From: Burkholderiaceae bacterium
GTDB taxonomy: Bacteria > Pseudomonadota > Gammaproteobacteria > Burkholderiales > Burkholderiaceae_C
NCBI GenBank assembly: GCA_031253795.1
Contig: JAIRVR010000012.1
Span: 1 to 64,000, forward strand
DNA length: 64,000 nucleotides
Direction: 5' to 3'
Both the position numbers and the translations under genes were made by a program. Shown here one piece after another: positions 24,598 through 34,001 of the stretch (positions are counted from its first letter, which is position 1; each line of letters begins with the position of its first letter). The notes beneath the pieces are model-generated. The model searched no databases, was not told the origin of the DNA, and worked only from the letters and a program-made list of their open reading frames with translations.

Positions 24598-26985
24598 ATG
24601 CCGTCCTCCGACTCCCGAGAACCCCAGGCCTCACAGCCTCGCTCCTCCCAGAACGCCAAGCCCATGCACTGGTTTCCCAAGGCCCTGCTGTGGCTGGTGG
24701 GCATTGCCGTGGCCGGCGCGCTGGCCCTGATGCTGACGGTCGCCGTGGCCCTGGCCATGGCCTATCCCAATCTGCCCGACGTGTCGGAGCTGGCCGACTA
24801 CCGGCCCAAGCTGCCGCTGCGCGTTTATTCAAGTGAAGGAGCCCTGCTGGGCGAATTCGGGGAAGAGCGGCGTACTCTGACGCCCATCCAGGACAGTCCC
24901 AAGGTGATGACGGACGCTGTGCTGGCCATCGAAGACACGCGCTTTTTCGAGCACGGCGGGGTGGACTACAAGGGGATGGCGCGTGCCGCCCTGGCCAACC
25001 TGGGGCGCGTCAAGAGCCAGGGTGCTTCGACCATTACCATGCAAGTGGCTCGCAATGTCTATCTTTCTTCGGAAAAGACGTTCACTCGCAAAATTTACGA
25101 AGTTTTACTGACATTCAAACTAGAGCATTTGCTCACCAAAAATCAGATTCTTGAGATATACATGAATCAGATTTACCTGGGCAATCGCGCCTATGGCTTT
25201 GCCGCCGCCTGCGAAGCCTACTTTGGCAAACCGCTCAAGGACATCACGGTGGCCGAGGCGGCCATGCTGGCCGGCCTGCCCAAGGCCCCATCGGCCTATA
25301 ACCCGATCAGCAACCCCAAGCGTGCCCGTTCGCGCCAGCTCTACATCATCGAACGGATGGAGGAAAACGGCTTCATCACTGCGGCCCAGGCGCAGGAAGC
25401 CAAGGCCGAACCGCTGAAGATCCGTTCGGGCACCTACAACACCCGCGTCCATGCCGAATACGTGGCTGAAATGGCGCGCCAGCTGATCTTCGCCCAGTAT
25501 GGCAACGAAGCCTACACCCGCGGCCTGAACGTCTACACGACCATCAACGCCGGCGAACAGGAAGCCGCCTACAGCGCGCTGCGCCGCGGCATCATGGACT
25601 ACGAGCGCCGCCAGAAGTACCGCGGCCCCGAGAAGTTCGTGGCCCTGCCCGCCGATGCCGAGGACCGCGAGGACGCCATCGACGACACCCTGGCCAATCA
25701 CCCCGACAACGGCGACGTGCTGGCCGCCGTGGTGCTGGACGCCAACCCCCGCAAGATCCTGGCAGCCCGCGCCGATGGCGAGCAGATCGAGATCACGGGC
25801 GACGGACTCAAGCCTGCCGAATCGGGGCTGAACCCCAAGGCACCACCCAACATCAAGATCCGACCCGGGGCCGTGATCCGGGTGGTCAAGACGCCCAGGG
25901 GAAGCTGGGAAATCACCCAGCTGCCCGAGGTCGAAGGCGCCTTCGTGGCCCTGGTGCCCCAGACCGGCGCCCTGCGCGCCCTGGTGGGTGGATTCGACTT
26001 CCAGAAAAACAAGTTCAACCACGTGACCCAGGCATGGCGCCAGCCCGGCTCCAGCTTCAAGCCCTTCATCTACTCGGCGGCGCTGGAAAAAGGCTTCTCG
26101 CCCGCGACCATGATCAATGACGCACCGCTGTTCTTCAGCGCAGGCGTCACCGGCGGCCAACCCTGGGAGCCGAAGAACTACGACAGCCGCTATGACGGAC
26201 CGATGAGCATGCGCACGGGACTGAACAAGTCCAAGAACATGATCTCCATCCGCCTGCTGCAGGCCGTGGGCCCGAAGACGGCCCAGGACTGGGTGACGCG
26301 CTTCGGCTTCGATGCTGCCCGCCATCCGGCCTACCTGACCATGGCACTGGGCGCAGGCTCGGTCACACCGCTGCAGATGGTGGCCGGCTATTCGGTGTTC
26401 GCCAACGGCGGCCATCGCGTCAACCCCTGGCTGATTGCCCGCGTCACCGACCACAAGGGCCGCATTCTTTCCGAGTTCACGCCCCCGCCCGTGCAGGAGC
26501 TGCCCCAGGCCATTGACGCACGCAACGCCTTCGTCATGGACAGTCTGCTGCAGGACGTGGCCCGGGTCGGCACGGCTGCACGTGCCCAGGCCACGCTCAA
26601 GCGTCCTGACCTTTATGGCAAGACCGGCACCACCAATGATTCGGTGGATGCCTGGTTCGCGGGCTTCCAGCCCTCGCTCGCCGCCGTGTCCTGGATCGGC
26701 TACGACACCCCGCGTAACCTGGGCAGCCGCGAAACCGGTGGCGGCCTGAGCCTGCCGATCTGGATCAGCTTCATGCAGCATGCCCTCAAGGGTGTTCCCG
26801 TGGCCGAAATGGCCGTGCCCCCGGGTGTCGTGAACATGGGTGGCGAGTGGTATTACGAGGAAAATGCCCGCAACGGCGGCGTCAGCAGCCTGGGCATGGA
26901 CAATGCCGCCACGGGCGCAGCCGGCGCCACGCCACCGCCGGCCAGCGAAGAGCGCAGCCGCATCCTCGACCTGTTCCGCAACTGA
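24598..26985 (+). CDS. mrcA: Penicillin-binding protein 1A, bifunctional glycosyltransferase/transpeptidase
   Basis: 795-residue class A PBP that polymerises and cross-links peptidoglycan. A transmembrane helix at about 30–55 precedes the GT51 domain: AIEDTRFFEHGGVD with catalytic Glu112, QGASTITMQVARN, and LTKNQILEIYMNQIYLGNRAYG. An OB-like insert follows. The transpeptidase domain has GSSFKP with Ser485-x-x-Lys488, SKN (in LNKSKNMISIRLL) and KTG 675–677 (YGKTGTTND). All catalytic motifs are intact. Divergent from pilM, the gene order also found in Pseudomonas (ponA–pilMNOPQ). Confidence 0.96.
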   Translation: MPSSDSREPQASQPRSSQNAKPMHWFPKALLWLVGIAVAGALALMLTVAVALAMAYPNLPDVSELADYRPKLPLRVYSSEGALLGEFGEERRTLTPIQDSPKVMTDAVLAIEDTRFFEHGGVDYKGMARAALANLGRVKSQGASTITMQVARNVYLSSEKTFTRKIYEVLLTFKLEHLLTKNQILEIYMNQIYLGNRAYGFAAACEAYFGKPLKDITVAEAAMLAGLPKAPSAYNPISNPKRARSRQLYIIERMEENGFITAAQAQEAKAEPLKIRSGTYNTRVHAEYVAEMARQLIFAQYGNEAYTRGLNVYTTINAGEQEAAYSALRRGIMDYERRQKYRGPEKFVALPADAEDREDAIDDTLANHPDNGDVLAAVVLDANPRKILAARADGEQIEITGDGLKPAESGLNPKAPPNIKIRPGAVIRVVKTPRGSWEITQLPEVEGAFVALVPQTGALRALVGGFDFQKNKFNHVTQAWRQPGSSFKPFIYSAALEKGFSPATMINDAPLFFSAGVTGGQPWEPKNYDSRYDGPMSMRTGLNKSKNMISIRLLQAVGPKTAQDWVTRFGFDAARHPAYLTMALGAGSVTPLQMVAGYSVFANGGHRVNPWLIARVTDHKGRILSEFTPPPVQELPQAIDARNAFVMDSLLQDVARVGTAARAQATLKRPDLYGKTGTTNDSVDAWFAGFQPSLAAVSWIGYDTPRNLGSRETGGGLSLPIWISFMQHALKGVPVAEMAVPPGVVNMGGEWYYEENARNGGVSSLGMDNAATGAAGATPPPASEERSRILDLFRN

Positions 26986-27003
26986 GCGTCCGCCCTTGCG
27001 CAA

Positions 27004-27028
27004 CAAAGCCCGGCCTGGCCGGGCTTTG
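27004..27028. terminator. Hairpin between convergent mrcA and cyaY
   Basis: CAAAGCCCGG-CCTGG-CCGGGCTTTG, a ten-base perfect stem that gives an AAAG…CTTT-type terminator in both directions. The T-runs are short (three bases), so it is a moderate terminator. Confidence 0.75.
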
Positions 27029-27048
27029 TGCTTTCGGAGGCGGCGAAA

Positions 27049-27387
27049 CTACAGCGCGGAAAACCGCAGCGCCAGGCCCGACTGCTCGCTGGCATAGCGG
27101 CTCAGGTTGGCGAAGAATTCACCCGCTCCCTTGGTGTCCATCCAGGTCTGGCTTGCCTCGTCGAAGCGGTAGTGGAAGCCTCCGGCCTTGGCCGCCAGCC
27201 AGATTTCGTGCAATGGCTTTTGCTGGTTGATGACGATCTGGCTGCGATTGGCGAAGACCAGGGTCACCAGGCCTCCCGTGCGCTGGGCGTCGAGGTCGGC
27301 ATCGGTCTCATCGTTGATGCGATCGCAGCCTTGCTCCACCGCCAGCAGCAGTCGATCGGCAAGGTTCAGGAATTCGAGGTCGGTCAT
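27049..27387 (-). CDS. cyaY: Iron-sulfur cluster assembly regulator CyaY (frataxin)
   Basis: 112-residue bacterial frataxin, an iron-binding modulator of IscS-based Fe–S cluster assembly. The acidic first helix ([45 protein letters not shown]) and the sheet signatures [16 protein letters not shown] and GGFHYRF are diagnostic. Start at ATG 27387; the extra ten residues further upstream would run into the divergent gene. Its start codon is only 12 bases from that of lptM on the other strand. Confidence 0.94.
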   Translation of the reverse strand: MTDLEFLNLADRLLLAVEQGCDRINDETDADLDAQRTGGLVTLVFANRSQIVINQQKPLHEIWLAAKAGGFHYRFDEASQTWMDTKGAGEFFANLSRYASEQSGLALRFSAL

Positions 27388-27399
27388 TACAATTCGCGG
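27388..27399 (+). promoter_or_regulatory. TACAAT -10 directly before lptM (possible leaderless start)
   Basis: The 12-base gap between divergent start codons begins with TACAAT (27388–27393) on the plus strand. The TSS would fall about seven bases later, on the A of the lptM ATG (27400). No Shine-Dalgarno precedes lptM. The -35 would be TTCAGG at 27365–27370, inside cyaY. Confidence 0.45.
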
Positions 27400-27681
27400 A
27401 TGTTGAAAGTCCAGCAAATTCTAGTCCGAGGCTTTGCCCTTGCAGCCTGCGCGGCGACCCTGGCCGCCTGCGGCCAGAAGGGCCCGCTGTTCATGCCCAG
27501 CGCTCCGGCCGCCGCCACCCGGGCCACCCTGCCCCAGACCCTGGGCATCTCCAACAAGCCCGAGCAGGCAACGCAAGCGCCTGTCGCAGCGCCTTTGCCG
27601 GCAGGTCCTGCGGACGCCTCCGTGCTGGAAAGCACCACGTCCACCGGCACGCCAGACCCACGAAAGCAGCCGGCCGACTGA
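27400..27681 (+). CDS. lptM: LPS assembly small lipoprotein LptM (YifL type)
   Basis: 93-residue lipoprotein. Signal [24 protein letters not shown] with acyl-Cys24, followed at once by GQKGPLFMP, the CG-x-KGPLY/F-x-P signature of LptM/YifL, which aids maturation of the LptD–LptE translocon in E. coli. The remaining part is Ala/Pro-rich and low-complexity. In many beta- and gammaproteobacteria lysA follows; here the next gene is instead an ODP-type metalloprotein. Confidence 0.87.
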   Translation: MLKVQQILVRGFALAACAATLAACGQKGPLFMPSAPAAATRATLPQTLGISNKPEQATQAPVAAPLPAGPADASVLESTTSTGTPDPRKQPAD

Positions 27682-27701
27682 TCCCCCAGCTGCGCCGCGG
27701 C

Positions 27702-27743
27702 TTGATGCACATCAACACCGCAGCATGGCATGGCGCTTAGAGT
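27702..27743 (+). promoter_or_regulatory. FNR-type box with class II spacing to a -10
   Basis: TTGATGCACATCAA (27702–27715) matches the FNR/Anr consensus TTGAT-N4-ATCAA at every defined base. TAGAGT at 27738–27743 is a 4/6 -10. If transcription starts at 27750 the box centre is at -41.5, the standard class II activator position. The start codon is at 27771. It predicts anaerobic activation of the following diiron protein. Confidence 0.78.
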
Positions 27744-27770
27744 GACTCTCTTGTCCCTCGACAAACCGCC

Positions 27771-28598
27771 ATGCCCGTAGAACTCTACCGAGACAAAAGC
27801 CACGCCTGTCTGATGTTCACCGACCTCATCGAGGAGGACGGACAGGCGATCCAGGCCAACCAGTTCCTGATCGTCGACGACGACACGGGTGCCATCATCG
27901 ATCCGGGGGGCAACCTGGCCTTCAACGAGCTGTTCATGGGCATGTCGCGGCATTTCGCGCCCCACAAGCTCTCGTACCTGATCGCCTCCCATGCCGACCC
28001 GGACATCATCGCCTCGCTGGATCGCTGGATGACCAGCACCCGCGCCCAGCTCGTGATTTCTCGCATCTGGGAACGCTTCGCCCCGCATTTCACCAAGGTG
28101 GGCAAGACGGAGAACCGTGTCATCGGCGTTCCGGATTCGGGTGGGCGCCTGCCACTGGGGCGCCATGAACTGCATCTGCTGCCCGCGCATTTTCTGCATG
28201 CCGAAGGCAATTTCCATTTCTACGACCCGGTCAGCCGCATCCTGTTCACGGGCGATCTGGGCGTGTCACTGATGAACGGTGTCGAGGCCCAGGTGCCCGT
28301 GACCGATCTGGTGCCGCACATCGCGCGCATGGAAGGCTTTCACCGCCGCTACATGGTGTCCAACAAGATCCTGCGCCTGTGGGTGCAGATGGCCCGCCAG
28401 CTGGAGATCGACATGATCGTCCCTCAGCATGGCGCACCCATCATGGGTGCCAAGGCCATCACCGACCTCTTCAACTGGCTCGAAGGCCTGCAGTGCGGCA
28501 TCGACCTGTTCGACCAACGCAACTACCAACTGCCCACGGCCGACATCGACCCCGTGACGCGCCAGCTGCGCCCGGCCCTGCGCGCAGTCGCCGGCTAG
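27771..28598 (+). CDS. ODP-type (flavodiiron-like) metallo-beta-lactamase-fold protein
   Basis: 275 residues. MBL fold of the flavodiiron/ODP group without a flavodoxin domain. The usual H-x-E-x-D-H motif appears as SHADPDI (His74, Asp76, Asp78, with Ile79 in place of the last His). Further ligands are in LPAHFLHAEGNF (His140), FTGDLG (Asp162) and VPQHGAPI (His). Most of a diiron site is therefore present, suggesting reaction with or sensing of O2 or NO in the cytoplasm. A perfect FNR box upstream fits an anaerobic or low-oxygen role. It could alternatively be a redox sensor, as for ODP proteins in spirochaetes. Ends four bases inside the converging msrQ stop region. Confidence 0.82.
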   Translation: MPVELYRDKSHACLMFTDLIEEDGQAIQANQFLIVDDDTGAIIDPGGNLAFNELFMGMSRHFAPHKLSYLIASHADPDIIASLDRWMTSTRAQLVISRIWERFAPHFTKVGKTENRVIGVPDSGGRLPLGRHELHLLPAHFLHAEGNFHFYDPVSRILFTGDLGVSLMNGVEAQVPVTDLVPHIARMEGFHRRYMVSNKILRLWVQMARQLEIDMIVPQHGAPIMGAKAITDLFNWLEGLQCGIDLFDQRNYQLPTADIDPVTRQLRPALRAVAG

Positions 28599-29233
28599 CG
28601 GACCGCGCCGCGCCGCAAGCGCAGCGCACGGCCTGCGCGCCAGGCCAGCAACAGGCCGAGAATGGCCGCGTACACGGCCACGTCGGAAAAATGATTCTTT
28701 CCGGCCCGCATCCAGAAAAAGTGCAACAGGGCCAGAGGCACGACGGCATAAAGGCCGCGGTGCAGAGCCTGCCAGCGCCTCCCCCCCAGGGCCCGCACCA
28801 CGCACTGTGGCGAGGTCAGCGCCAGCACCGTCAAAAGCAGCAAGGCCATGAAGCCCACGAGAATGAAAGGCCGCTTCGGGATGTCATGCACGATCTCGCC
28901 CCAGTCCAGCCCCATGTCGAACCAGGCATAGCACAGCAGGTGCAACACGGCGTAGAAGAACACATACAGGCCCAGCATGCGCCGAAAGCGTGCCAGCGCC
29001 GTCAGGCCCAGGGCCTGGCGCAGCGGTGTCACGGCCAGAACCAGGCACAGAAAGCGCAGCGTCCAGTCCCCCGTGGAGCGCAACAGGGCTTCGGCAGGAT
29101 TGGCCCCGAGCGCATGGGTCATGGCCGCTCCCAGCAGCCAGGCAAAGGGCAGCAGGCACGCCAGAAAGACCAGCGGCCTGGCCGCACGGTGCAGCAGCAT
29201 GCGCTGCACAACCCCTCCCGAAGCGGCCGCCAT
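28595..29233 (-). CDS. msrQ: MsrQ, heme-binding membrane subunit of the methionine sulfoxide reductase system
   Basis: 212-residue integral membrane protein of the YedZ/ferric-reductase-like family, passing quinol electrons to periplasmic MsrP. About six hydrophobic helices; conserved histidines in FFYAVLHLLCYAWFD and WQALHRGLYAVVPLALLHFFW are the likely heme ligands. Its ATG (29233) overlaps the msrP stop by one base (TGATG). The frame continues open far upstream across msrP in another reading frame, which I disregard. Confidence 0.93.
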   Translation of the reverse strand: MAAASGGVVQRMLLHRAARPLVFLACLLPFAWLLGAAMTHALGANPAEALLRSTGDWTLRFLCLVLAVTPLRQALGLTALARFRRMLGLYVFFYAVLHLLCYAWFDMGLDWGEIVHDIPKRPFILVGFMALLLLTVLALTSPQCVVRALGGRRWQALHRGLYAVVPLALLHFFWMRAGKNHFSDVAVYAAILGLLLAWRAGRALRLRRGAVR

Positions 29234-30213
29234 CAATAGAACTTCTTGAGGTCCATGCCCGCGTACAGCTGGCCTACCTGCGCTTCGTAGCCGTTGAACA
29301 GCAAGGTTTTGCGTTTTTTTGCGAACAGGCCGTCTTCGCCGATACGCCGCTCGGTGGCCTGGCTCCAGCGTGGATGCGGCACATCGGGGTTCACGTTGGA
29401 ATAAAACCCGTATTCGTTGCGCGCCGCCTTGTTCCAGGCCGTGCCGGGCTCCTTGTCGGTCAGGCGGATGGCGACGATGCTCTTGGCGCTCTTGAAGCCG
29501 TACTTCCATGGCACGACCAGACGCAGGGGCGCGCCATTTTGCGGCGGCAGCAGCTCGCCATACATGCCGAAGGCCAGCAGACTCAGCGGATGCATGGCCT
29601 CGTCCAGACGCAATCCTTCGGTATAGGGCCAGTCCAGCACGCCGCTGCGAAGGCCGGGCATCTGAGTTTTGTCGGCCAGGGTGACGAACTCCACGTACCT
29701 GGCGCTGCCCAGGGGCTGGACTCTGCGCAGCAACTCGGCCAGCGAATAGCCCACCCAGGGAATCACCATGGACCAGCCTTCGACGCAGCGCAGGCGATAG
29801 ATGCGCTCTTCCATGGGCGCGAGCTTGAGCAGGGCATCGAGGTCCAGCGTCTGCGGGTTCTGCACGAGCCCCTCGACCTTGACGGTCCAGGGCCGGGTCT
29901 TGAGCGCATGGGCCTGCTTGGCGGGGTCGCCCTTGTCCAGCCCGAACTCGTAATAGTTGTTGTACTGCGTGGCATCGGCATAGGCCGTCACGCGCTCCAT
30001 GGTGCTGGCCCCCGGCACCTGCGATGCCACGGAGGCCAGGGCCGGCAGCTTGCCGGGTCGGTCCGCGCCGGCCGCCCACACCGGCAGCGCGGCGGCAACC
30101 GCACCGCCTGCCAGGGACTGCAGCCAGGCGCGGCGCCGCACATAGGCCTGGCGTGGCGTGATCTCGCTGCTGCGCGGATGTTGGAAGCCATCGTGGTGGG
30201 AGCGAATCAGCAT
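29233..30213 (-). CDS. msrP: MsrP, periplasmic molybdopterin methionine sulfoxide reductase catalytic subunit
   Basis: 326-residue molybdoenzyme that repairs oxidised methionine in periplasmic proteins. An extended N-terminus carries a twin-arginine signal ([21 protein letters not shown]). Cys143 in [15 protein letters not shown] is the molybdenum ligand; [30 protein letters not shown] and [21 protein letters not shown] are MsrP hallmarks. Start at ATG 30213 with GGAGA upstream. Coupled to msrQ. Confidence 0.95.
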   Translation of the reverse strand: MLIRSHHDGFQHPRSSEITPRQAYVRRRAWLQSLAGGAVAAALPVWAAGADRPGKLPALASVASQVPGASTMERVTAYADATQYNNYYEFGLDKGDPAKQAHALKTRPWTVKVEGLVQNPQTLDLDALLKLAPMEERIYRLRCVEGWSMVIPWVGYSLAELLRRVQPLGSARYVEFVTLADKTQMPGLRSGVLDWPYTEGLRLDEAMHPLSLLAFGMYGELLPPQNGAPLRLVVPWKYGFKSAKSIVAIRLTDKEPGTAWNKAARNEYGFYSNVNPDVPHPRWSQATERRIGEDGLFAKKRKTLLFNGYEAQVGQLYAGMDLKKFY

Positions 30214-30284
30214 GGGAATCTCCGATGAATGCCTGCAATGCATGGAGCCTTGGAGGCCACGCAGGTTCCATGCTACGCCCATCG

Positions 30285-30316
30285 AAAAAGCCGCATGCGC
30301 CTGGACGCATGCGGCT
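30285..30316 (-). terminator. Terminator downstream of ccsA
   Basis: Minus-strand stem AGCCGCATGCG-TCCAGG-CGCATGCGGCT followed by TTTTTCG. An 11-base perfect stem located 22 bases after the ccsA stop and before msrP, separating the cytochrome biogenesis unit from msrPQ. Confidence 0.93.
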
Positions 30317-30337
30317 GCGGGGGAAGCGAAGCCTCGC

Positions 30338-31675
30338 TCAGAGCTCGCCGTAGCTGTGCAGGCCCGACAGGAACATGTTCACGCCCAGGAAGGCAAAGGT
30401 GGTGATGGCCAGGCCCCCGAGGGCCCACCAGGCCGACACCGTTCCACGCAGCCCCTTGACCAGGCGCATGTGCAGCCAGGCTGCGTAGTTCAGCCAGACG
30501 ATCAGCGCCCAGGTCTCCTTGGGGTCCCAGCTCCAGTAGCCGCCCCAGGCCTCTGCGGCCCACAGCGCGCCCAGCACCGTGGCAATGGTGAAGAAGGCAA
30601 AGCCCACGGCGATGGATTTGTACATCACGTCGTCGAGCAGCTCGAAGCTGGGCAGGCGCTCGGCAATGCGTTTGCGCGCCAGCAGGATGCCGGCCACGAT
30701 CAGAGCGGAGATGCCGAAGTACACCATCCAGTAGCTGCCGCCGTTTTCGGTCGCGCCCTGGCGGAAGACGATGGGCTCGAAGCACAGCACCACGCCCAGC
30801 AGCCACAGCGGCGCGAGCTTGTACCAGCGCGTCTCGGTGGCCTGCTGCTTGATGAGGTAGGCAAAGGACACCATGGCGGCCAGCGCAAAGGTGCCATAGC
30901 CGATGAAGTTGGCCGGCACATGCAGCTTCATCCACCAGCTCTTGAGCGCCGGCACCAGGGGCTGGATCTCATGGGCTTCGCGCACCAGCGTGTACCACAG
31001 CAGAAAGCCCACGGCCGCGCTGACCACCAGCATGACGAAGCCACCCAGGGCGCGCGTGTCGTAGTGCTGCTCGTAGTACAGATAGAACAGCGCCGTCATC
31101 CAGCAGAACATCACGAACACTTCGTAGAGGTTGCTGACCGGGATGTGGCCCACGTCGGGCCCGATCAGATAGCTCTCGTACCAGCGTACCATGCTGCCCA
31201 CCAGGGCCAGGGTGACGGCCAGCCAGGCCAGGCGCGACCCCAGCAGGGACAGGGCCGTACCCTCGCCGCGCGCGAACATGCCTATCCAGTAAAACACGGT
31301 GCTGATGAAGAACACCATGCTCATCCACAGGATGGCCGACTGGCTGGACAGGAAGTACTTGAGCCCAAACACCGTGTCCGAGCGTGCCAGTTGCGCCCCC
31401 TCCGGCCCCTGGTACAGCGCGATGGCCAGCAGCGACAGGCCGGCCACCACCAGCATCAGCCCCCGCAGCGGGCGCCAGAACCAGCCCAGCCAGATGGCGG
31501 CAGGAATGGTGCCCAGCAAAATGCCTTTCTCATAGACGTCCATGTACTCGCCGTAGCGTTGCAGCGCGTACAGCAGGCCTGCCGCCACCAGGGCGGCAAA
31601 CACCCAGTCGAACCAGTTGCGTCGGGCAAAGAAGCCCTCGTTCAGGGTCAGCGTCGTCGTGGTGGCGGTGTTCAT
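30338..31675 (-). CDS. ccsA: System II cytochrome c biogenesis protein CcsA (ResC type)
   Basis: 445-residue polytopic membrane protein, the heme-handling half of the CcsA/ResB cytochrome c synthetase. The tryptophan-rich WWD motif [18 protein letters not shown] lies near residues 377–394, with conserved His residues in adjacent helices ([31 protein letters not shown]). Many genomes call this gene ccsB; nomenclature varies. Its start overlaps the resB stop (ATGA). Confidence 0.94.
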   Translation of the reverse strand: MNTATTTTLTLNEGFFARRNWFDWVFAALVAAGLLYALQRYGEYMDVYEKGILLGTIPAAIWLGWFWRPLRGLMLVVAGLSLLAIALYQGPEGAQLARSDTVFGLKYFLSSQSAILWMSMVFFISTVFYWIGMFARGEGTALSLLGSRLAWLAVTLALVGSMVRWYESYLIGPDVGHIPVSNLYEVFVMFCWMTALFYLYYEQHYDTRALGGFVMLVVSAAVGFLLWYTLVREAHEIQPLVPALKSWWMKLHVPANFIGYGTFALAAMVSFAYLIKQQATETRWYKLAPLWLLGVVLCFEPIVFRQGATENGGSYWMVYFGISALIVAGILLARKRIAERLPSFELLDDVMYKSIAVGFAFFTIATVLGALWAAEAWGGYWSWDPKETWALIVWLNYAAWLHMRLVKGLRGTVSAWWALGGLAITTFAFLGVNMFLSGLHSYGEL

Positions 31676-33864
31676 GCGGAACCTCCGGGGGTTTTCTTGT
31701 GCAGGGGCTCGGCGCCGATCAGCTTGCCGGCCAGCGTGGCGAACTCGCGGTCGCCATCGAGGGTCTTGCGGTTGGTGGACAGGGCCATCTCGGCCAGGCT
31801 GCCGCCTTCATGCGGCGTCAGCCAGATCCAGATGCGGCGGTCGCGCACATAGAGCATGGCGAATACGCCGATGATGAGGAACAGGCAGCCCAGATAGACC
31901 ACATTCTTGCCCGGCGCGCGCGCCACCTGGAAGACGCTGGCCTGCACCTGCTTGAAGTCCTGCAGCATGAAGGCCATGGGCGCAGGGTAGAACTGCGCAT
32001 CGCTGAGCGAGAAGACGGCCTGGGTCATGAAGGACTGGGTCTGCTCGCTGGGCTCCAGCGCGGCCTGGCCGGCCTGGGTGCGCACGATCTGGGCCAGCTC
32101 GAACAGCACGCCGTTGAGAATGCGCACCAGCACCTCGCCAGCGCGTTCGCGCTCGGCCGCCGGCACATTGCTTTCCATGAAGTCCGAAATCGCCTGCAGC
32201 CCGCCCAGCGGGCGGCCATCGGGACCGGTCTTGTCGGTGATGCCCGCGAACAGTTCCAGGGCCTTCATGGCCGACTGGGCCAGCGGCCCGCTGAGCTCGG
32301 TGCGCGAGGCATCGACGGCCTTGGCCACATAGGCCCTGGCGGCCCGCTCGCGCAGGCCCGCATCCTGCAACGCGCCGCGCAGGCGCATGAAGGTGTCCAT
32401 GGAGCTTTCGGGATCGGCCGGCACGCGCAGATAGCGCATGGGTTCGGCCTGGCTGTCGCGAACGCCCAGCAGGAACACCGGCTGGCCGTCGCCCGTGTCC
32501 ACAGGCAGCATGTAATTCTGGAACTCGCGCGCCTGGCCCGATGCATCGCGCAGCTTGTAGCCCACGCTCGGGCCGATGTTGCGCAGCTCCTTCTTGGTGA
32601 CCGTCTTGTGGGCCGCCCCCAGGCGCTCGTCCAGGGCCTGGCGCAAGTCCACCTTGCGCACGTCGGTGGCACTGCCGCCGGCACCGCCCGCAGTACCCGC
32701 GCCCCCGAAGTTCTCCACATTGATCGTGCGCAGCTGGGTGAACTCCAGGGTCAGCGCCTCGTCGCGGCCATCGGCGCGCCTGCGCGTGAATTCGCTGGAG
32801 CCGCCGACAACGCCATCGACCTCGAAGGCCTTGGCCCCGGCCTCGAAGGGAACGGCCTGCAGCTTCACCGACGAGCCGCCGTCGTCGAAGCTCGACTGGT
32901 AGATCTCGATGCCGCGGTAGCTGGCCGGGTGGTTGACCTCGATACGTTTTTCGAGCCGTTCGCCCGTGGCCTTGTCATGGATGACGACCTCGCTGGCAAA
33001 CAGCTTGGGCATGCCGGTGGAGTAGTACTCGACGATGAACTTCTTGAGTTCCACGGCAAAAGGCAGTTCCTGCAGCACCACGCCATCGGACTGGGCCAGG
33101 ATGGCCGTGCCCGCCGTGCCCCCTTCGGTGACCAGGAGGTTGCCACGGAAGGTGGGGTTGCGTTCGGACAGACGGTGCTGGTCCGACACCTCGGAGATCA
33201 GGCCGCCTCCGGTATAAGGTGTTTTGCCTCCCAGCCACATCTGGGCACGCACGATGAGATCGCCATCGAACAGGCCACCCAGGCAGATCAGCACGATGGC
33301 GCAGTGCGCTGAGATATAGCCCAGCTTATGGGCCGCGCCAGCCTTGGCGGCCAGCATCCAGCCCGTGCCGGGGCCCGCGACCGTGTCCCGCTGCTGCAGG
33401 CGCACCTTCCAGCCGCCCGACACCAGCTGCTGGCCCAGCCGCTGCGCCGCCTGCGCAGGGGTGCCGGCCACGGAGGCCTGAGCCCGGTGACCAAAGGCCT
33501 TGAGGCTTTGCTCGCGCATGTTTTCCTTGAAACTGCGCAGATCGGCCAGGTACTTGGGTGCATGGCGTGCCACGCACAACGAGGTGCTCACCACCAGAAA
33601 GGCCAGGATCAGCAGAAACCACCAGGCGCTGTAGACGGCGTTGAGCTTGAGGGCCAGAAACAGCTGGGCCCAGAAGGGGCCGAACTGATTGACGTAGTTG
33701 CCCAGCGGCTCATGCTGCTTGAGCACCGTGCCGATCACCGAGGCAATGCAGATAACGCTCAGCAGCGAGATCGCAAAGCGCATGGACGCCAGCAGCTCCA
33801 TGGCCGCGCGCGCAGCCTGCGGGCGGGAGGAGGCAAGAGTGGCGCCTGAAGAGTTGTCTGACAT
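31672..33864 (-). CDS. resB: System II cytochrome c biogenesis protein ResB
   Basis: 730-residue ResB/Ccs1 protein, partner of CcsA. N-terminal helices in MRFAISLLSVICIASVIGTVLKQHEPLGNYVNQFGPFW and WWFLLILAFLVVSTSLCV, a third near LGYISAHCAIVLICLGGL, then a large periplasmic domain with YRGIEIYQSSFDDGG, and a last helix (VVYLGCLFLIIGVFAMLYV). It keeps reduced apocytochrome and heme in the periplasm. A terminator separates it from the upstream cytochrome c4 gene, a natural substrate of this pathway. Confidence 0.94.
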   Translation of the reverse strand: MSDNSSGATLASSRPQAARAAMELLASMRFAISLLSVICIASVIGTVLKQHEPLGNYVNQFGPFWAQLFLALKLNAVYSAWWFLLILAFLVVSTSLCVARHAPKYLADLRSFKENMREQSLKAFGHRAQASVAGTPAQAAQRLGQQLVSGGWKVRLQQRDTVAGPGTGWMLAAKAGAAHKLGYISAHCAIVLICLGGLFDGDLIVRAQMWLGGKTPYTGGGLISEVSDQHRLSERNPTFRGNLLVTEGGTAGTAILAQSDGVVLQELPFAVELKKFIVEYYSTGMPKLFASEVVIHDKATGERLEKRIEVNHPASYRGIEIYQSSFDDGGSSVKLQAVPFEAGAKAFEVDGVVGGSSEFTRRRADGRDEALTLEFTQLRTINVENFGGAGTAGGAGGSATDVRKVDLRQALDERLGAAHKTVTKKELRNIGPSVGYKLRDASGQAREFQNYMLPVDTGDGQPVFLLGVRDSQAEPMRYLRVPADPESSMDTFMRLRGALQDAGLRERAARAYVAKAVDASRTELSGPLAQSAMKALELFAGITDKTGPDGRPLGGLQAISDFMESNVPAAERERAGEVLVRILNGVLFELAQIVRTQAGQAALEPSEQTQSFMTQAVFSLSDAQFYPAPMAFMLQDFKQVQASVFQVARAPGKNVVYLGCLFLIIGVFAMLYVRDRRIWIWLTPHEGGSLAEMALSTNRKTLDGDREFATLAGKLIGAEPLHKKTPGGSA

Positions 33865-33891
33865 GAAAGAGAAGAAACCAGTGCCCGAATG

Positions 33892-33928
33892 AAAAAAGCG
33901 GGACCATCCGCACTTGCGATGGACCCGC
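33892..33928 (-). terminator. Terminator between cytochrome c4 gene and resB
   Basis: Minus-strand GCGGGTCCATC…GGATGGTCCCGC stem with one internal mismatch, followed by TTTTTTC. It lies about 75 bases after the cytochrome gene stop and 28 bases before resB. Confidence 0.85.
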
Positions 33929-34001
33929 CTGACTTGGGGTGTGAGTACAAAAATAGGTTCCCGGTGATTACCCTAGGACCCGCACCGAACCCGAGACCGC
34001 A

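Noticed and set aside
29234-30310. Upstream extension of msrQ
   Set aside because: Overlaps msrP in another frame; real msrQ starts at 29233, coupled to the msrP stop.
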